Assembly: GCA_023974075.1 (NCBI GenBank)
Contig: CM043788.1
Coordinates: 16,021,428 to 16,085,427 of the forward strand
Direction: 5' to 3'
Length of the DNA: 64,000 bases
From: Chaenocephalus aceratus
Lineage: Eukaryota; Chordata; Actinopteri; Perciformes; Channichthyidae
This document shows, piece by piece, positions 32,478 through 44,100 of this stretch; within the stretch, counting starts at the first letter, position 1, and each line of letters starts with the position of its first letter. The position numbers were made by a program, and so were the translations under genes. The notes beneath the pieces are model-generated. The model saw only the letters and a list, made by a program, of their open reading frames with translations. It was not told the origin of the DNA and made no database searches.

Positions 32478-33041
32478 TTACTTAAAGAAAAAAGTCACTG
32501 CGTTGAACAAGTCCCTGGCTTCTTCTCCATCCGACTGTTGTTTGTTAGTCTTCTTCTTCTCCATCCAACTCTGTATGGATATTTCAAGTCTCTCCTTGAG
32601 GCATCTGCATTTTACAAGCTTGTGCAGAAAAGCTTCCGAAGCGCGTCCTATCCTCAGTTTATCCTCGCAAATGCCTTTTTCAATAAGACTCTGGTCAATC
32701 ACTGCAACGAAGTCGGCGAGCCAAAGTCTTTTCATTAACGCATTGTAATTGTTTCTGAAGAAGAAATCGGGCATGTCATTCCGACAATCGTGTTGCCTCT
32801 GGTCGGGGTTACTGCGTCGGCATTCTTTGCAGATTTCTTTTCTGTACCGATACATCACCATCTCCAGAATATAAAACAACTCCGATTTCACTGTGTCCCT
32901 AAACCGAGACTTCTTGACCCGAGGAGTAGCATCAGCAGCAGTAGTACTGCAAGATTCGGGTTTCCCACATGGTGGTGTTGCTGGTAGACTCTGTTCCTGA
33001 CTGCAACTCGCGGGGGGAGTCTTGGCTTTTCTCTGCTCCAT
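32478..33041 (-). CDS. 187-codon ORF with Cys/His cluster, intact (right arm)
   Basis: It starts at the ATG at 33041-33039 just after the shared upstream block. The N-terminus is low-complexity and Ser/Thr/Pro-rich. Then comes a helical segment (KSELFYILEMVMYRYRKEI), a compact zinc-like cluster CKECRRSNPDQRQHDC (C-x2-C-x9-H-x-C) and a helical C-terminal half rich in Lys/Arg. No family is recognised; small zinc-binding accessory proteins of DNA viruses are one possibility. The stop lies about 7 bp before the next ORF (32470). In the left arm, one base fewer at this junction fuses the two frames, so the ancestral gene may have been one protein of about 345 residues or two overlapping ones. Confidence 0.5.
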   Translation of the reverse strand: MEQRKAKTPPASCSQEQSLPATPPCGKPESCSTTAADATPRVKKSRFRDTVKSELFYILEMVMYRYRKEICKECRRSNPDQRQHDCRNDMPDFFFRNNYNALMKRLWLADFVAVIDQSLIEKGICEDKLRIGRASEAFLHKLVKCRCLKERLEISIQSWMEKKKTNKQQSDGEEARDLFNAVTFFFK

Positions 33042-33792
33042 GGCTAGTTTACAACGATCGTCTTAGTGAGGTCCTTCGTTTTAGATGATTTGCTGAGTGG
33101 AGGGTGGGGCTCATTGCGTTGAATGGGGGAGTCAATTATAGAATTGAGAGTTTTTAGAAAAAAAGTTCTTTAAGCGTTGTAGCTTTTTCATCTCATCTCC
33201 AGCAATAGGTGAAATTTAAGAATAAGTAATAGTTTGTCATGATTTTACGGAAAAAAGTCAAAAGTATAGTTTATCAGAAATATGGAAAAGTCATTGTGTA
33301 CAAATAGTATGTTGAAAATCAAAAAGAAAACTCAATTCAATACAATTTAATGAATATTTTTACCCTGTTCTAAAGTTTTGCACCCTTAAGGAAAAACCCC
33401 TTCCTTACCAAGTACTTCATATTATACCCTTTGTTAAGTGTTGCGTACATCAGGGTGTATCTCAAAGTATCTTGGTAACATAAAATAACTAAAATATGTA
33501 AGTTTATCAGAAAAAAAAAAAAAACCCATTGTTTAACTGAACAAGTGTTGCATACATCAAAGTGTGTCTAAAGTATCTTAGTAACACAAGAAAAGAGAAA
33601 AAAGGCTTGATGTCAACAAAACTGTATTTTTCCACTGAAATAGCGTTAAAATAAAAAAAAGTGCCTTTAAAGAAAATGTATTCAGACAAAGTATTTATTT
33701 TCAAAAAAAAAAAAAAAAAGTTTAAGGTTTTGCATACATAAAAAGTGTATCTTACAGTTCCGTTGTGAGAGAATTACACACAAATCTGCCAA

Positions 33793-34098
33793 GTGTCAGG
33801 GAAAATTGTTAAAATCACAAACTTACCTTTTAGAGAAACAGTCTTTAAGAAAAAATCTAATCAGACTGTACTTCATTTTCTAGTTTTAAGGTTTTGCATC
33901 CCTCAAAGTGTGTCTAAAAGTATCTTGGCAAGAGAAAAAAAGCCAAAATCTGCCTTTGCTCTTCCAAAACCATTCAATTCATGGGGAACATCCGCGTGGG
34001 AGCAACTTTGGGTCAAACTTTGTAATGTGATTAAATTGCGTTACAATATTTTAAGTGTGCCCCTCCTCCTCGGTTTAAAGAGTGTTTGGAATGATTGA
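33793..34098 (+). CDS. 101-codon unrecognised ORF, right-arm copy
   Basis: The exact protein-level mirror of 27909-28214. It lies downstream of 'attacacacaaatctgcc', a motif that also abuts the 26105 ORF end (near 26304), which again points to shuffled modules. Confidence 0.4.
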   Translation: MSGKIVKITNLPFRETVFKKKSNQTVLHFLVLRFCIPQSVSKSILAREKKPKSAFALPKPFNSWGTSAWEQLWVKLCNVIKLRYNILSVPLLLGLKSVWND

Positions 34099-35642
34099 CA
34101 GTTGAAGTTTGTTTAGTGCGATAAACATATTTATTGCTGTGTATACAAAGAGCAATATATATTAAACTTTGGCGATTAGACTCCATCGTGCTGTGATAGA
34201 TTTAGGGGTACGAGAATCCGACTAGGAAAGGTGAAAGTCTTCATTAAAGACCTGCACTTCATGAAAGAACTTGCACTGAGCTTCATCGAGTGAAAGCAAA
34301 CCAAGATTAACATTTGTAATGAGCTGTACCCACTTGGCATTTTACCTAGCTATATTTGCAGTGTCCATTTTCTTAACTTCTTCTTAGTTGTGAGAGGGGT
34401 CATTTTTAAATGACTGTCGATACATTTTGTCCCAATTGAAAGGGCTGTTGTGAAGTTTTTGACCTCTTTGTGATGTTGAGTTGTCTATGTGTGGATCTCC
34501 TGCAGAAATACGATACGATAATACGATAATACTTTAATGGTCAGATCAAATTTGACTTGCATCACAGCAGCTCCATGTTTAACATCAATATAGACAAATA
34601 TCAATAGCAGCAGTTTGGTCCGCATGCTGGTTGGCTCCGTCTCAGCCGCCTGCTGCTCAGAGTTTGGTTTGGATCAGAGGGGCTGCTGGTTAGGACTCTG
34701 CTCTCTCTTATTCACATGCTCCAGTTTTGATTTGACAGGCCTAATATCTCTGAATAATGCATTTGAAAGCATAGATTTATTTATACTTATCATTTTGTAT
34801 CTGATAATCGTAATAAAAACAGGAACAACGTATCTATTGTTGTCAAATGTTTTAAAATTCATGTTTTTTGTGTTAGATAAAGAAATTCTAGAATGTTTTA
34901 GGGAAAAGTTAAGAATTGGACCCCCTGCATATTTTGATGATTATCAGTAAACATTGTGAATAAAAAAAAGTTTGGGCTAATTTTGATATTGCCCTATACC
35001 TGTTCTATAATATGCACTTAAAATACAAACATTTAAGCAAGCACTTTCCTAATTAACAAGAAAAAACAAGGTGACACAATTGCCGATTGCTGAATAAAGA
35101 AAGATAAATGGATAAGGGCAGGGAACACTAACACTATGAAGTACTTTGTTTTTAGTAGATGTCGTTAACCCCTTGAGGCAGTCCAAAAACTAAGAATCTG
35201 TCTCTTAACCACCATCCCCCGAGAGCCATAACATATTTCAACTCCCTACAGCAGCTGGGGTGTGAACTCCCGTACAGAATGTCAGTCATTGTGTAACACT
35301 TTTTTAGTTTTGGTCGATGTGAGTGCTCGTATATCTTGAAATCGTTTTAAAAATGTTGCCAGTTTTTGAATGATTTTAATAGTTTGTTTTCTTTTGCATA
35401 TTTTCTGCAGGTCTCCCTTGAAAAAGAGATCTATGATCTCAATGGGACCAATCTGGTTAAATAAAGGTTTTATATTGACTGGCTAATGTGCCATTTTATT
35501 TGTGTTTTACAGCTGTATTTGTCTGCCTTTCATGTCTGTGTTTTATATGTTGTAACTTTGTACATGCTGCCCTTCTTGGCCAGGTCACTCTTGGAAAAGA
35601 GATTTTAATCTCAATGAGGTTTTTTTTTACCTGTTAAATAAA

Positions 35643-35685
<43 letters not shown>

Positions 35686-35689
35686 CACT

Positions 35690-35908
35690 CTGCAGATTTG
35701 TGTGTAATTCACATGGAGGTTGAGGCATATCCAGCCACCCCGTGATATCAATGTCAGCCATAGCGCTGTCCAGATCTGGTGTCCTAAATGTTGGTGAGGA
35801 TGGCGGTCCTGTAGGCGTTTGATCCAGGCTGCATATCGTGGGGAGAGACTTGGTTTTTCTCAGATTTTTAGGTCTAGGAGTGTTTTTAGCTGTAAAATAC
35901 CTCCACAT
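35690..35908 (-). CDS. Unrecognised small ORF, right-arm copy of the 26105 frame
   Basis: It mirrors 26105-26334. The same residues are retained apart from a Met/Thr change (SLDQM against SLDQT). It can extend upstream to 35923 and, at its C-terminal end, runs into (AT)n. Confidence 0.4.
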
Positions 35909-36673
35909 TTTAGTTTTCAGCATACGGTTAAATCTTTCTACCGTACATGCCTTATGTCACTGGAGGTTATATAATGTGCAATACCTCTTTTCTTCAACAA
36001 GTTTTGAAAAAACTTTAGTAAAGAATCTTTCCCCGCAGCTGTTTGTAACTTTTTTTTAGGGATCTCGCTGTGTGTTAAAACTGTATCAAAAAGCTTTGGT
36101 AACCTTACCCTTCTTTTTCTTTTTAATGTTTGAGCACAGGTTTTTTCTAAATACATTTATGACTGTTAACAAATAATTAAAAGTCATCATTATATTCGGA
36201 CAGCGACTGCATATCGCAGAGATCTGCTTGAAAATGTTGCAGCGGTCTGAGTACGAAAACTCTGTTTTCTTACAAAATCCACTCGTGTCGACTTGTATAA
36301 AATGTATATGCGTTATCCTCTGATAAATATTCTCTGACTTTCTATATATATTTAAGTATATTACCTACCTCCCTCTAATTACCACATGGTTGTCTCCATA
36401 GGGGGTTTACGGTTCCTCCACAGGGGGTTTGGGTTTTTTTCCCCCTCCCTTATCCTTTAACAAAAAAAGCTGCCTTTTTAAAATATCTGTTTTTTTTATA
36501 TGCTTTACTTTTGATTTGGAGCACCCAACGGATGGTTGTAAGTTGTCACCGGTGTCTCGCTGATTAAATTCATATCAAGACGTCTCTTGGCCATTTTCTC
36601 TCGACTTGAGAAATATTTAAGAGTGACGCTGGCTTTTTATTTAGACAGTGGGAGATGGGGTGAGGGGCGGGGA

Positions 36674-36716
<43 letters not shown>

Positions 36717-37182
36717 CCTCCTCCACCATATGTTTTCTCCCCTCCTGTCCTGTTCGCAAAAATAGAGAGGTTTAAATATACATTTTTTTAGATGCTTTAC
36801 TTTAGATTAATTTCATGTTATTTGCAAGTTACATTCAATACTATATACAGGATTAACCACACAGGAAGTGGTTAGGAGGCGGGATATATATCCTATGTAT
36901 ATTAATTGATTGAAAACAACTGCATTTAATTTTTCTCATTTTTTTAATTTTAATTTAATTTTAATTTTATTTTGTAAACCGGAAGCGGTGGCTGTACATC
37001 CGGTCGAACGATTCGGGACTTCCGGTCGAACGAGACGGGACTTCCGGTTTTCAAAATAAAATAAAAAGGCGGGACTTCCGGTTTTCAAAATAAAAAGGCG
37101 GGACTTCCGGTCAAAAGGGGTGGGGCGACCTGTCACTTTCTCTGCATACTAATGAGATTGATACCGCATTTGTATCACTACT

Positions 37183-38059
37183 TAGACTCAATGCCTGGAA
37201 AAATGACTTACAGGAAAATCTAACATTGGAACAGTGGAGCACAGCTTGTAAGGCGGCCCAAACACAGACGGGTAATTCAAGTGGCTAATGAGAGTGTATA
37301 TTACACCAGAAAAACTGAATAAATGTAACGCTAATATCCCAGACACGTGCACCGATGTGGGGAAGGAAAAGGCACACTGTTCCATTGTCTATGGTTATGT
37401 CCAAGAATAAAGGAATTCTGGGAAGAGGTTAGGGTAACAGTACAGAATATTTTAGCGATCAGCTTAAAGCTGGAACAAAAAAATGTCCTACTTCGCCTAT
37501 ATCCGGATGGACATAACATACAAAGTTATAAACAAGTTTTTATAGATATGTGTTTATTACAAGCAAAAAGAGTGATTGCCTTAACATGGAAAAAAGTTGG
37601 GCAAACCTAGTATTTGCACAGTGGTTTAGGGAACTTTCATTATGTCTGCCTTTAGAAAGAAATCACTTACATTCTCAAAAACAAACAAGAACTGTTCCAG
37701 AAGGTCTGGGGACGTTTTATAGAGTATACCAAGAACAACGACCTATCTCAATTTCTGACTGAACCTGGGGCAGGATAATGCGATAATGCTATAATATGCT
37801 ATAATATGTTAAAATGTAAATGACTGTGATATCCTCTGTAGAAATACGGTCCTATTGCTGGAAAACTGGATGGTTGCCGATGTATTAGAGTGCCCTTGTG
37901 GTATGTACCAATTTAATTTAGTGTTGTTATATTTCATTAATGTAAAGTAAAGTAGTTGTCCTGTGTATATATGTATTGCTTTTGGCTCTATGTCTTCGTC
38001 CTATGTATGTGATTTTTTGTAAGCTGAAAATCAATAAACATATTAATAAAAAAACAAAA
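37183..38059 (+). pseudogene. L1-like ORF2 C-terminus and 3' end
   Basis: The frame resumes with LDSMPGKM directly after the palindrome. The open frame 37347-37610 carries the Cys/His cluster HRCGEGKGTLFHCLWLCP typical of the L1 ORF2 C-terminus. The 3' UTR runs to an A-rich tail at 38036-38059, followed by the 15-bp target duplicate. Confidence 0.8.
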
Positions 38060-38399
38060 AAACAACATCTTCCATTTATTTTCACACAATACGTCTCCTT
38101 GCAGTATCAACACTAATTCGGCTGACTTTTATATTTGATCCAATTGGTAGATAGGTTATATTTACACCATAACGGTGCACAGCTGATAGAAAGGAATTTT
38201 TTTCGTAGTTTTTAAAGATATTATTTACTACCTTTCCAACTCCTCATGCAGTTGACTGTTACAGGTCTATACAGGTTCATGGTACAATGCATAAGCTTCA
38301 AATCGAGAGACTGAAACTGTATTTTCCTTTACCGTTTTAATTTCACAATAAAGTTAATAGTCATATTATGTTTGATATTATTATGTTTTATTAACTACA

Positions 38400-38935
38400 C
38401 CACTGGTTTTTTAACCCGCACCGCCTAGTGGTTAAAGCACGTATTGCATTTTGTTGTTGAATACGTTTTATTTGATGAAAACATTTACATATTAAGAGTA
38501 GCCTACATACAAAATTGGGGGAAAGTAGATAGGCATGATAGAAATATAGAATATAAAATATCAAGAAGATACTGTAGTGATCTCTACAATAAAACAGTTT
38601 AGTGCAGGATGTCCAAAGATATTAACAGGAGGATGTGCAAAACAAACAAACTAATAAGGCTTTATTTAAACATTAAAGAACACTTTAAATTAAGGTCTTC
38701 TTTTGAATAAGAAAAAAAACGTTAGGGGTTATCCACAGATAAATAGGAAGTCTGACAAAGTACTTAACGTCCAATATATTGCATAGTTTGTTTTGGCACT
38801 TGACAATCACCTTCCTGAATTTGACTCAGGTGTAACTAAAGTCTGATTTAAGGGTTGTTATATTTCACATCATTAATCAGAATCTGCAAAGTAACTAAAA
38901 TAAATGTAGTGGAGTAAAAATACCAGGTTCACCTC
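38400..38935 (+). repeat. Inner sequence of the A-element, inverted copy of 42365-43320
   Basis: Anchors are 'cgcctagtggttaaagcacg' (complement near 43280), 'aataaggctttatttaaaca' (complement near 42990) and 'ctaaaataaatgtagtggag' (complement near 42380). The same inner sequence sits inside both long-inverted-repeat elements in opposite orientation, which indicates they are two copies of one family. Confidence 0.7.
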
Positions 38936-38944
38936 TGAATTGTA

Positions 38945-39025
38945 GTGGAGTAGAACAAAGTAGTATGCTAATGTAACAAAAACATTTCCCAACTTGGGAT
39001 CAATAAAGTATATCTTATATTATAT
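38945..39025 (+). repeat. Retroposon-like tail 'gggatcaataaagtat'
   Basis: The sequence 'acatttcccaacttgggatcaataaagtatatctt' resembles the 3' end of a common fish retroposon class. Only the tail is identifiable. Confidence 0.4.
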
Positions 39026-39439
39026 AATCTTAAGATGATCGATGGCTCCTGCCATATTTGCAAAATGTGCCTCTGAACCTTGACAAGTGCATGTTTCAGG
39101 CTTATCAATGAACAACAAGAGCGGTCACAGAAATAAGACCAGCTGTTAAATAAAGCTCTTCTGACCTTAGGTGTCATGTGGGTATATTAATTCACCCATT
39201 TATTAATTATATGTTTTACATTTGATAACACCACTGTGTTTCGTATCCCATAAACCTCCAGGGTATACACAGTTTAATACTGGCAACTTCTAATTGTGGG
39301 AAATACGAACACGTCTTATAAAGAGACGTGCCATAGAACATGTTTTGCGAAACACACAATAGCCAGTATGTGTAGTTCTGGGGGCTGGACCCGTCCAATT
39401 CCATTTTTGGAAAGTCTGCCGTGGTTCCATTCCATTTCA

Positions 39440-40612
39440 TAGAGCTGTTTGACGCTCAGCATAACCTTGTCGCACTGCCACTACAACATCCAATCACAGG
39501 GCTTGATGACTAATCACGGGGTTTGTAACGCAAGGCGGATGTTGTATTCCCAAACGATAGCTGGGTATTCTGGGTAGTGTAGTGTATTCGGACACTGTAG
39601 TGTTTAAACTCCGAAAAAAACAATTTGTTTCTCTGAATCGAAGGTTAAAACACAAAAGCATTGTACACAATTTAAACCAATCAATATTGTGTAATTAACA
39701 AGGATTAACTGATGTTTTTTAGTGGATGAATAATGCAGATATCACTGTGTAATCATTTGACAGTGAGGGGAATATATCCGGTTTTATTATGAAAACTTCG
39801 AGACCGGAAAAACTGTTTTCACCCCACGCTAAACTTTACATGGAAACTGCATACACATTCTCCTGGCGAGACCTCAAATCATCTTCGTAATATCTATCAA
39901 ACTATAGATCCTACACATTGACTGGACGTGGATTCTAAGAGTACAATATACACTTCTCGCCAGAAACCGAATCAAAAAGCATTTTAATGGCCAAACTATT
40001 CCACAATTTAGGATTTTCCAGAGAGGGTTATTTGTGAATAAACGTCCCCTCCGGAGCGTTTGCAATGAATGGGCCGGGAGCATGTTATTTCTTACACGAC
40101 CACTAGAGCACCTCTAGTGGTCGTGTAAGAAACAACACACACTAAGAGTCGTAATAAGGGCATGAACAATTGGCCTATATGGTCGTTTTTTGTAGGAAGA
40201 CAGGCTGGTGTAAAGACACAGCTCTCTGCACGCAGATAGCAGATACTGTGGGAGTCACGGACATTAATTCATATATCAAGGCAGACTGGTTCACAGACTC
40301 TCCTGTTTTGTGAATCCGGTGCTTAAACAAATAGCTCTACACCTCTGGCCGAAATGTCCCTAAAATGAAGTCTGAGTTTGAAATATATCTCAAATAATGT
40401 ATGCACTGTAATTTCCCCACATAAACATAACGGTCTGCAATGAAACGGTTGTCTCCTGTGCGCTCCACTTCTTACTTGGCGCACCGGTAACTTTCTCGTG
40501 CGTACAAGAAAGTATCTCGTGCGAACGAGAAAGTATATAATGTGCACAAATGAATAAAACGTAGCCTCGTTTTATTTATTTTCTCTCTATGAACCCTCCA
40601 GGTCTCCGTAGA
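39440..40612 (-). repeat. Long inverted-repeat arm A'
   Basis: The complement of arm A (10630-11945). It contains a 21-bp-arm perfect hairpin at 40088-40132. Between 39440 and 39780 it also matches the arms of the C-element (41640-41890 as the complement). Confidence 0.75.
40088..40132. repeat. Perfect 21-bp-arm hairpin
   Basis: 'tttcttacacgaccactaga' plus one G is followed after 3 bp by its exact complement. It lies inside arm A' and has no counterpart of the same form in arm A, where only the 'ctctagtgctcccg' half is seen near 11268. Confidence 0.9.
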
Positions 40613-41163
40613 TTTCCATGGTACAAAGCGCGTCAATGGAAAACAGTTGAAGTCAATGGTTTGCAAGTGTACTAAGACAACAGCTCTTTGTCCAAAAAAC
40701 GCCTTCCCTTTACTGGCCAAATCTTGCTTTGTGCACAAGTGTTAAAAATCCTAGACGTCAAATACACTTTCACTTTCATGGCCATTAGCATCTTATACGA
40801 ATGCACAAAAAGCCCAAAAAAAACTAAAACGCGTCTGGCTACACATTGGTAAAAAAGAGACACAAACTGTAAAATAAGCTACCTTATGTTGTTTGCGAAT
40901 GAGAACGTGGGGAAAGCTGTGTCGACGCAGGCTTGAAACCTGGTCGCTGTACACGTGTCATCCATTTTATCTCAAACCTTTCAAATCTATCTTTAAAAAA
41001 AGGGAAATGAGAAAAGGCTGAAACTACAGGGCTGACACTGAGATACAAATAATTATTAATGGGGATCTTGTCCACTTGGTTGGACTCCATCCACGCTTGC
41101 AGTACATGTGGCAAATGTGTTAACTGCTCGTGTTAACCTGTTTAGCCCTGAGCCTGTTTTCAC

Positions 41164-44100
41164 AACCTGATCTCACCAGAATGCGTGACTCCACCACGAC
41201 TTCTTAACACCACAATGCGTGGTGGAGTCACGAACTTTGTTACATTTACGTGTCGGCACCACGCAAACAACCCCAATGTAAAGTGAATGAGGCTCCTTTG
41301 TCGTGGTGCACACACGCATTTCTACAACGTCCCGCAGTGAGCTTTTATTCTATAAAACGTGTTTTTAAATCTACTTTATAGCTTGTAGTAACTCACGGGA
41401 GGCTTTTTTTATTTTATTTGTATTCATAATAATTAAAAAAATGTGTCAGAATGTAAAAATTACATTAATTACGAATGTGTGTTCTCAAAAAACAGTGCAT
41501 AGTGTGTAATGCAACTGTGATTTTTATTAAATTAGTTAGTTTTTAAGGAAGGCCAGAGCTTCAGCTGTGTCAAATAGATTGTTCCCTTTAGTTAACGTTA
41601 TTTAAAAGATAATGATCATGTCCCCTGTATTGTACACCCGGAAGTAAGAATTCTCCTTACTGTCGATTGATTATACAGTGATATCTGCACTACTCATCGA
41701 CTAAAAAACACCAGATTATCCTTGTTAATTACACAACATTGATTGGTTTGAATTGTGTGCAATGCTTTTGTATTTTTCCCCTTCGATTCGGAGAACAAAT
41801 GTTTTTTCGGAGTTTTAGGATGGCCGAAGACACTACACTACCCAGAATCCTCAGCTATCGTTTGGGACTACACCATGTGCTTAGCTTGACAAACCCGTGA
41901 TCAGTCCTCAACCTCTGTGATTGGATGCGCAAAGTTTACACAGAGCGTCAAAAAGGACTTTGAAATGGAATGAAACCCATCGACGGCACACTATTCAAAA
42001 CAGGAATCGAACGTGTCCTACCCCCCCCCCCCCCTTAGGTCACAGGCTCCTCCAACAGTGCTACGCAATAAAACAGATAGGCCTACACAGAAAAAATTGT
42101 GAAATAGTGCAATAAGAGTCTACAAGTGATTGGAATATGATATATTAGATAAATAATTTCTAAGTAGCAGCCAGATGAATGTTATGGATGTTGTTTCTAA
42201 GTACAGGTGTTTAATAATCGTATAGCCTGTGGATGAAGCTGTCTCTGTGTCTGGTGGTTTTAGTCCGGATGCTGCGGTACCGCCTGCCAGACGGCAGCAG
42301 ACAGAACAGTTTGTGGCTGGGGTGATGGGGGTCTTTTATAATCCTGAGGGCTTTCTTTAAGGTTAACCTGGTATTTTTACTCCACTACATTTATTTTAGT
42401 TACTTTACAGATTTGGATTAATGATGTGAAATATAAACAGCCCTTAAATCAGACTTTAGTTACACCTGAGTGAAATTCAGTGAAGGTGATTGATAGTTGG
42501 TGCTTGAGAAGACTACATATTTATCTGCAGATCTGTTTAAAGCATATTCATTACTCGTTATTCTCTAATAGTTAATTAAAGACTGTATATAATTGCTATT
42601 TTGCACATCCCTTTCAAGATTTCAAGATTTTCTAAGGTTTATTGACATATCATATACACAACAGTGTAGTTATGTAATGAATGAAAAACTTGAGTCACAG
42701 GTTCCTCAACAGTGCATTACAAGACATCTATCAATATGTGTGTATACTTCCACCATTACACTGTCGTATTCTGCACATTTCTTATACTATCTACATACAT
42801 AAGATTATAATTAATGTGTATAATATCAGTTAAAATAAGTGCTTCAACATAGTTAACATTGCAGGAAAGTTGATTGTCAAGTTCCAAAACAAACCATGCA
42901 ATTTAGACTTTGTCAGGCTTAATATTTAGATACCCCCAAAGCTTTTTTCCTATTTAAATGTAGACCTTAAACTAAAGTATTCTTTAATGTTTAAATAAAG
43001 CCTTATTAGTTAACACATCCTCCTATCAGGCACTAAACTGTTTTATTCTAGATATCATTTGAGTATCTTCTTGATATTTTCTATTCTATATTTATATCAT
43101 TGACCTTCTACTTTCCCACTATTTTGTATGTACTCTTAATATTTAAATGTTTTCATAAAATATAACACATTCAAAAGTGCTTTACAAAAATGAAAGACAT
43201 TAAGAAAAAGGCATTTTAAACAGTCGTTAAAAAGCAACAAAATCTTCCTGCATTGCAATTACTCTAAACGTGCAATAACGTGCTTTAACCAGTAGGTGGT
43301 TTGGGTTAAAAAGCTGTCAAGTTTACAGTGTTAACAAAATAAGATATACTGCTGTTTCTGGTTTAGTTGACGACGAATATTATTTTGTTATTGTTTTGAT
43401 ATTTGTAACACAAAAGCGATGGAAAACCCCCACAGCAACACAGAAAGATGGCCTTAACATGACCCAGCGGTCTAATAGTTAATAAAAAACAATAATATCA
43501 AAACAAAATATGACTACTAATTTATTGTGAAATTAAAACAGAACAGTAAAAGAATAGTTTTCCGGTCTATTCTGATGCCCGATCTCTGGAGATAAATAAA
43601 GAACTATGACAGATGTGTAATATTTAATGCAGCCAAACCATTTATTACAATGCATTCATGTGATGACTTTCAAAGAGTAAAGCAAGCACTGCTGAATAAA
43701 GTATGATTTTCTCTTTTACGAAACCTTTTTTATATGGAATGCAGTTGGAGGTCAACCAATCAAAGAGCTTGAGGACTGATCACGGGGTTTGTCAAGCTAA
43801 GCACATGGTGGAGTCCCAAACGATAGCTGAGGATTCTGGTAGTGTCGTGTCTTCTGCCATCCAAAAACTCAGAAAAAATCTTTGTTTCTCCGAATTGAAG
43901 GGGGAAAATACAAAAGCATTGTACACAATTCAAACCAATCAATGTTGTGTAATTAACAAGGACAATTTTGTGTTTTTTAGTCGATGAGTAGTGCAGATAT
44001 CACTGTAAAATCAATCGACAGTAAGGAGAATTCTTACTTCCGGGTGTACAATTCTCCGTTATCCAATGGGAATGGATGCTCGTAATACAATACAGGGGAC

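Larger units (their letters stand above)
24853..37182. mobile_element. 12.3-kb near-perfect palindromic element (Polinton-like ends)
   Basis: The left arm, about 24854-30970, and the right arm, about 31038-37182, are inverted copies around a spacer of about 67 bp. The ends read AGTAGTGATAC...GTATCACTACT. They are flanked by 'tagact' on both sides (24848-24853 and 37183-37188), a 6-bp target duplication. Removing the element and one duplicate rejoins the L1 codons RTLD and SMPG in frame. AG...CT ends with a 6-bp duplication are, as I recall, characteristic of Polinton/Maverick/adintovirus integration. However, no integrase, PolB, protease or capsid gene is visible. Arms differ by scattered substitutions and indels (for example a CA run against a longer GT run). 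Each arm holds the same unrecognised ORFs, listed separately. Confidence 0.85.
31038..37182 (-). repeat. Palindrome right arm
   Basis: The mirror copy of the left arm, slightly longer because its microsatellites are longer (GT at 36675-36713, AT at 35645-35681). Confidence 0.9.
12026..38059 (+). mobile_element. L1-like LINE, 5'-truncated, split by two nested insertions
   Basis: The element is flanked by a 15-bp direct repeat, 'aaacaacatcttcca', at 12011-12025 and 38060-38074. It ends in an A-rich tail ('aataaaaaaacaaaaa'). Both are hallmarks of target-primed reverse transcription by L1-type LINEs. Its own sequence is only 12026-12363, 23695-24852 and 37183-38059, about 2.4 kb. The rest is an L2-like LINE with nested elements and the palindrome. 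The coding fragments join in order: RT core, RT thumb with connection, then the C-terminal Cys region. Confidence 0.85.

Noticed and set aside
24853..37182. Assembly artefact (false inverted duplication) as the sole explanation of the palindrome
   Set aside because: The arms differ at scattered sites and microsatellite lengths, and the outer junctions show a 6-bp duplication that restores the L1 frame. An artefact is not fully excluded without reads.
40905..40960. tRNA-like segment 'gcaggcttgaaacctggtcg'
   Set aside because: It cannot be extended to a full cloverleaf with A and B boxes at proper spacing.
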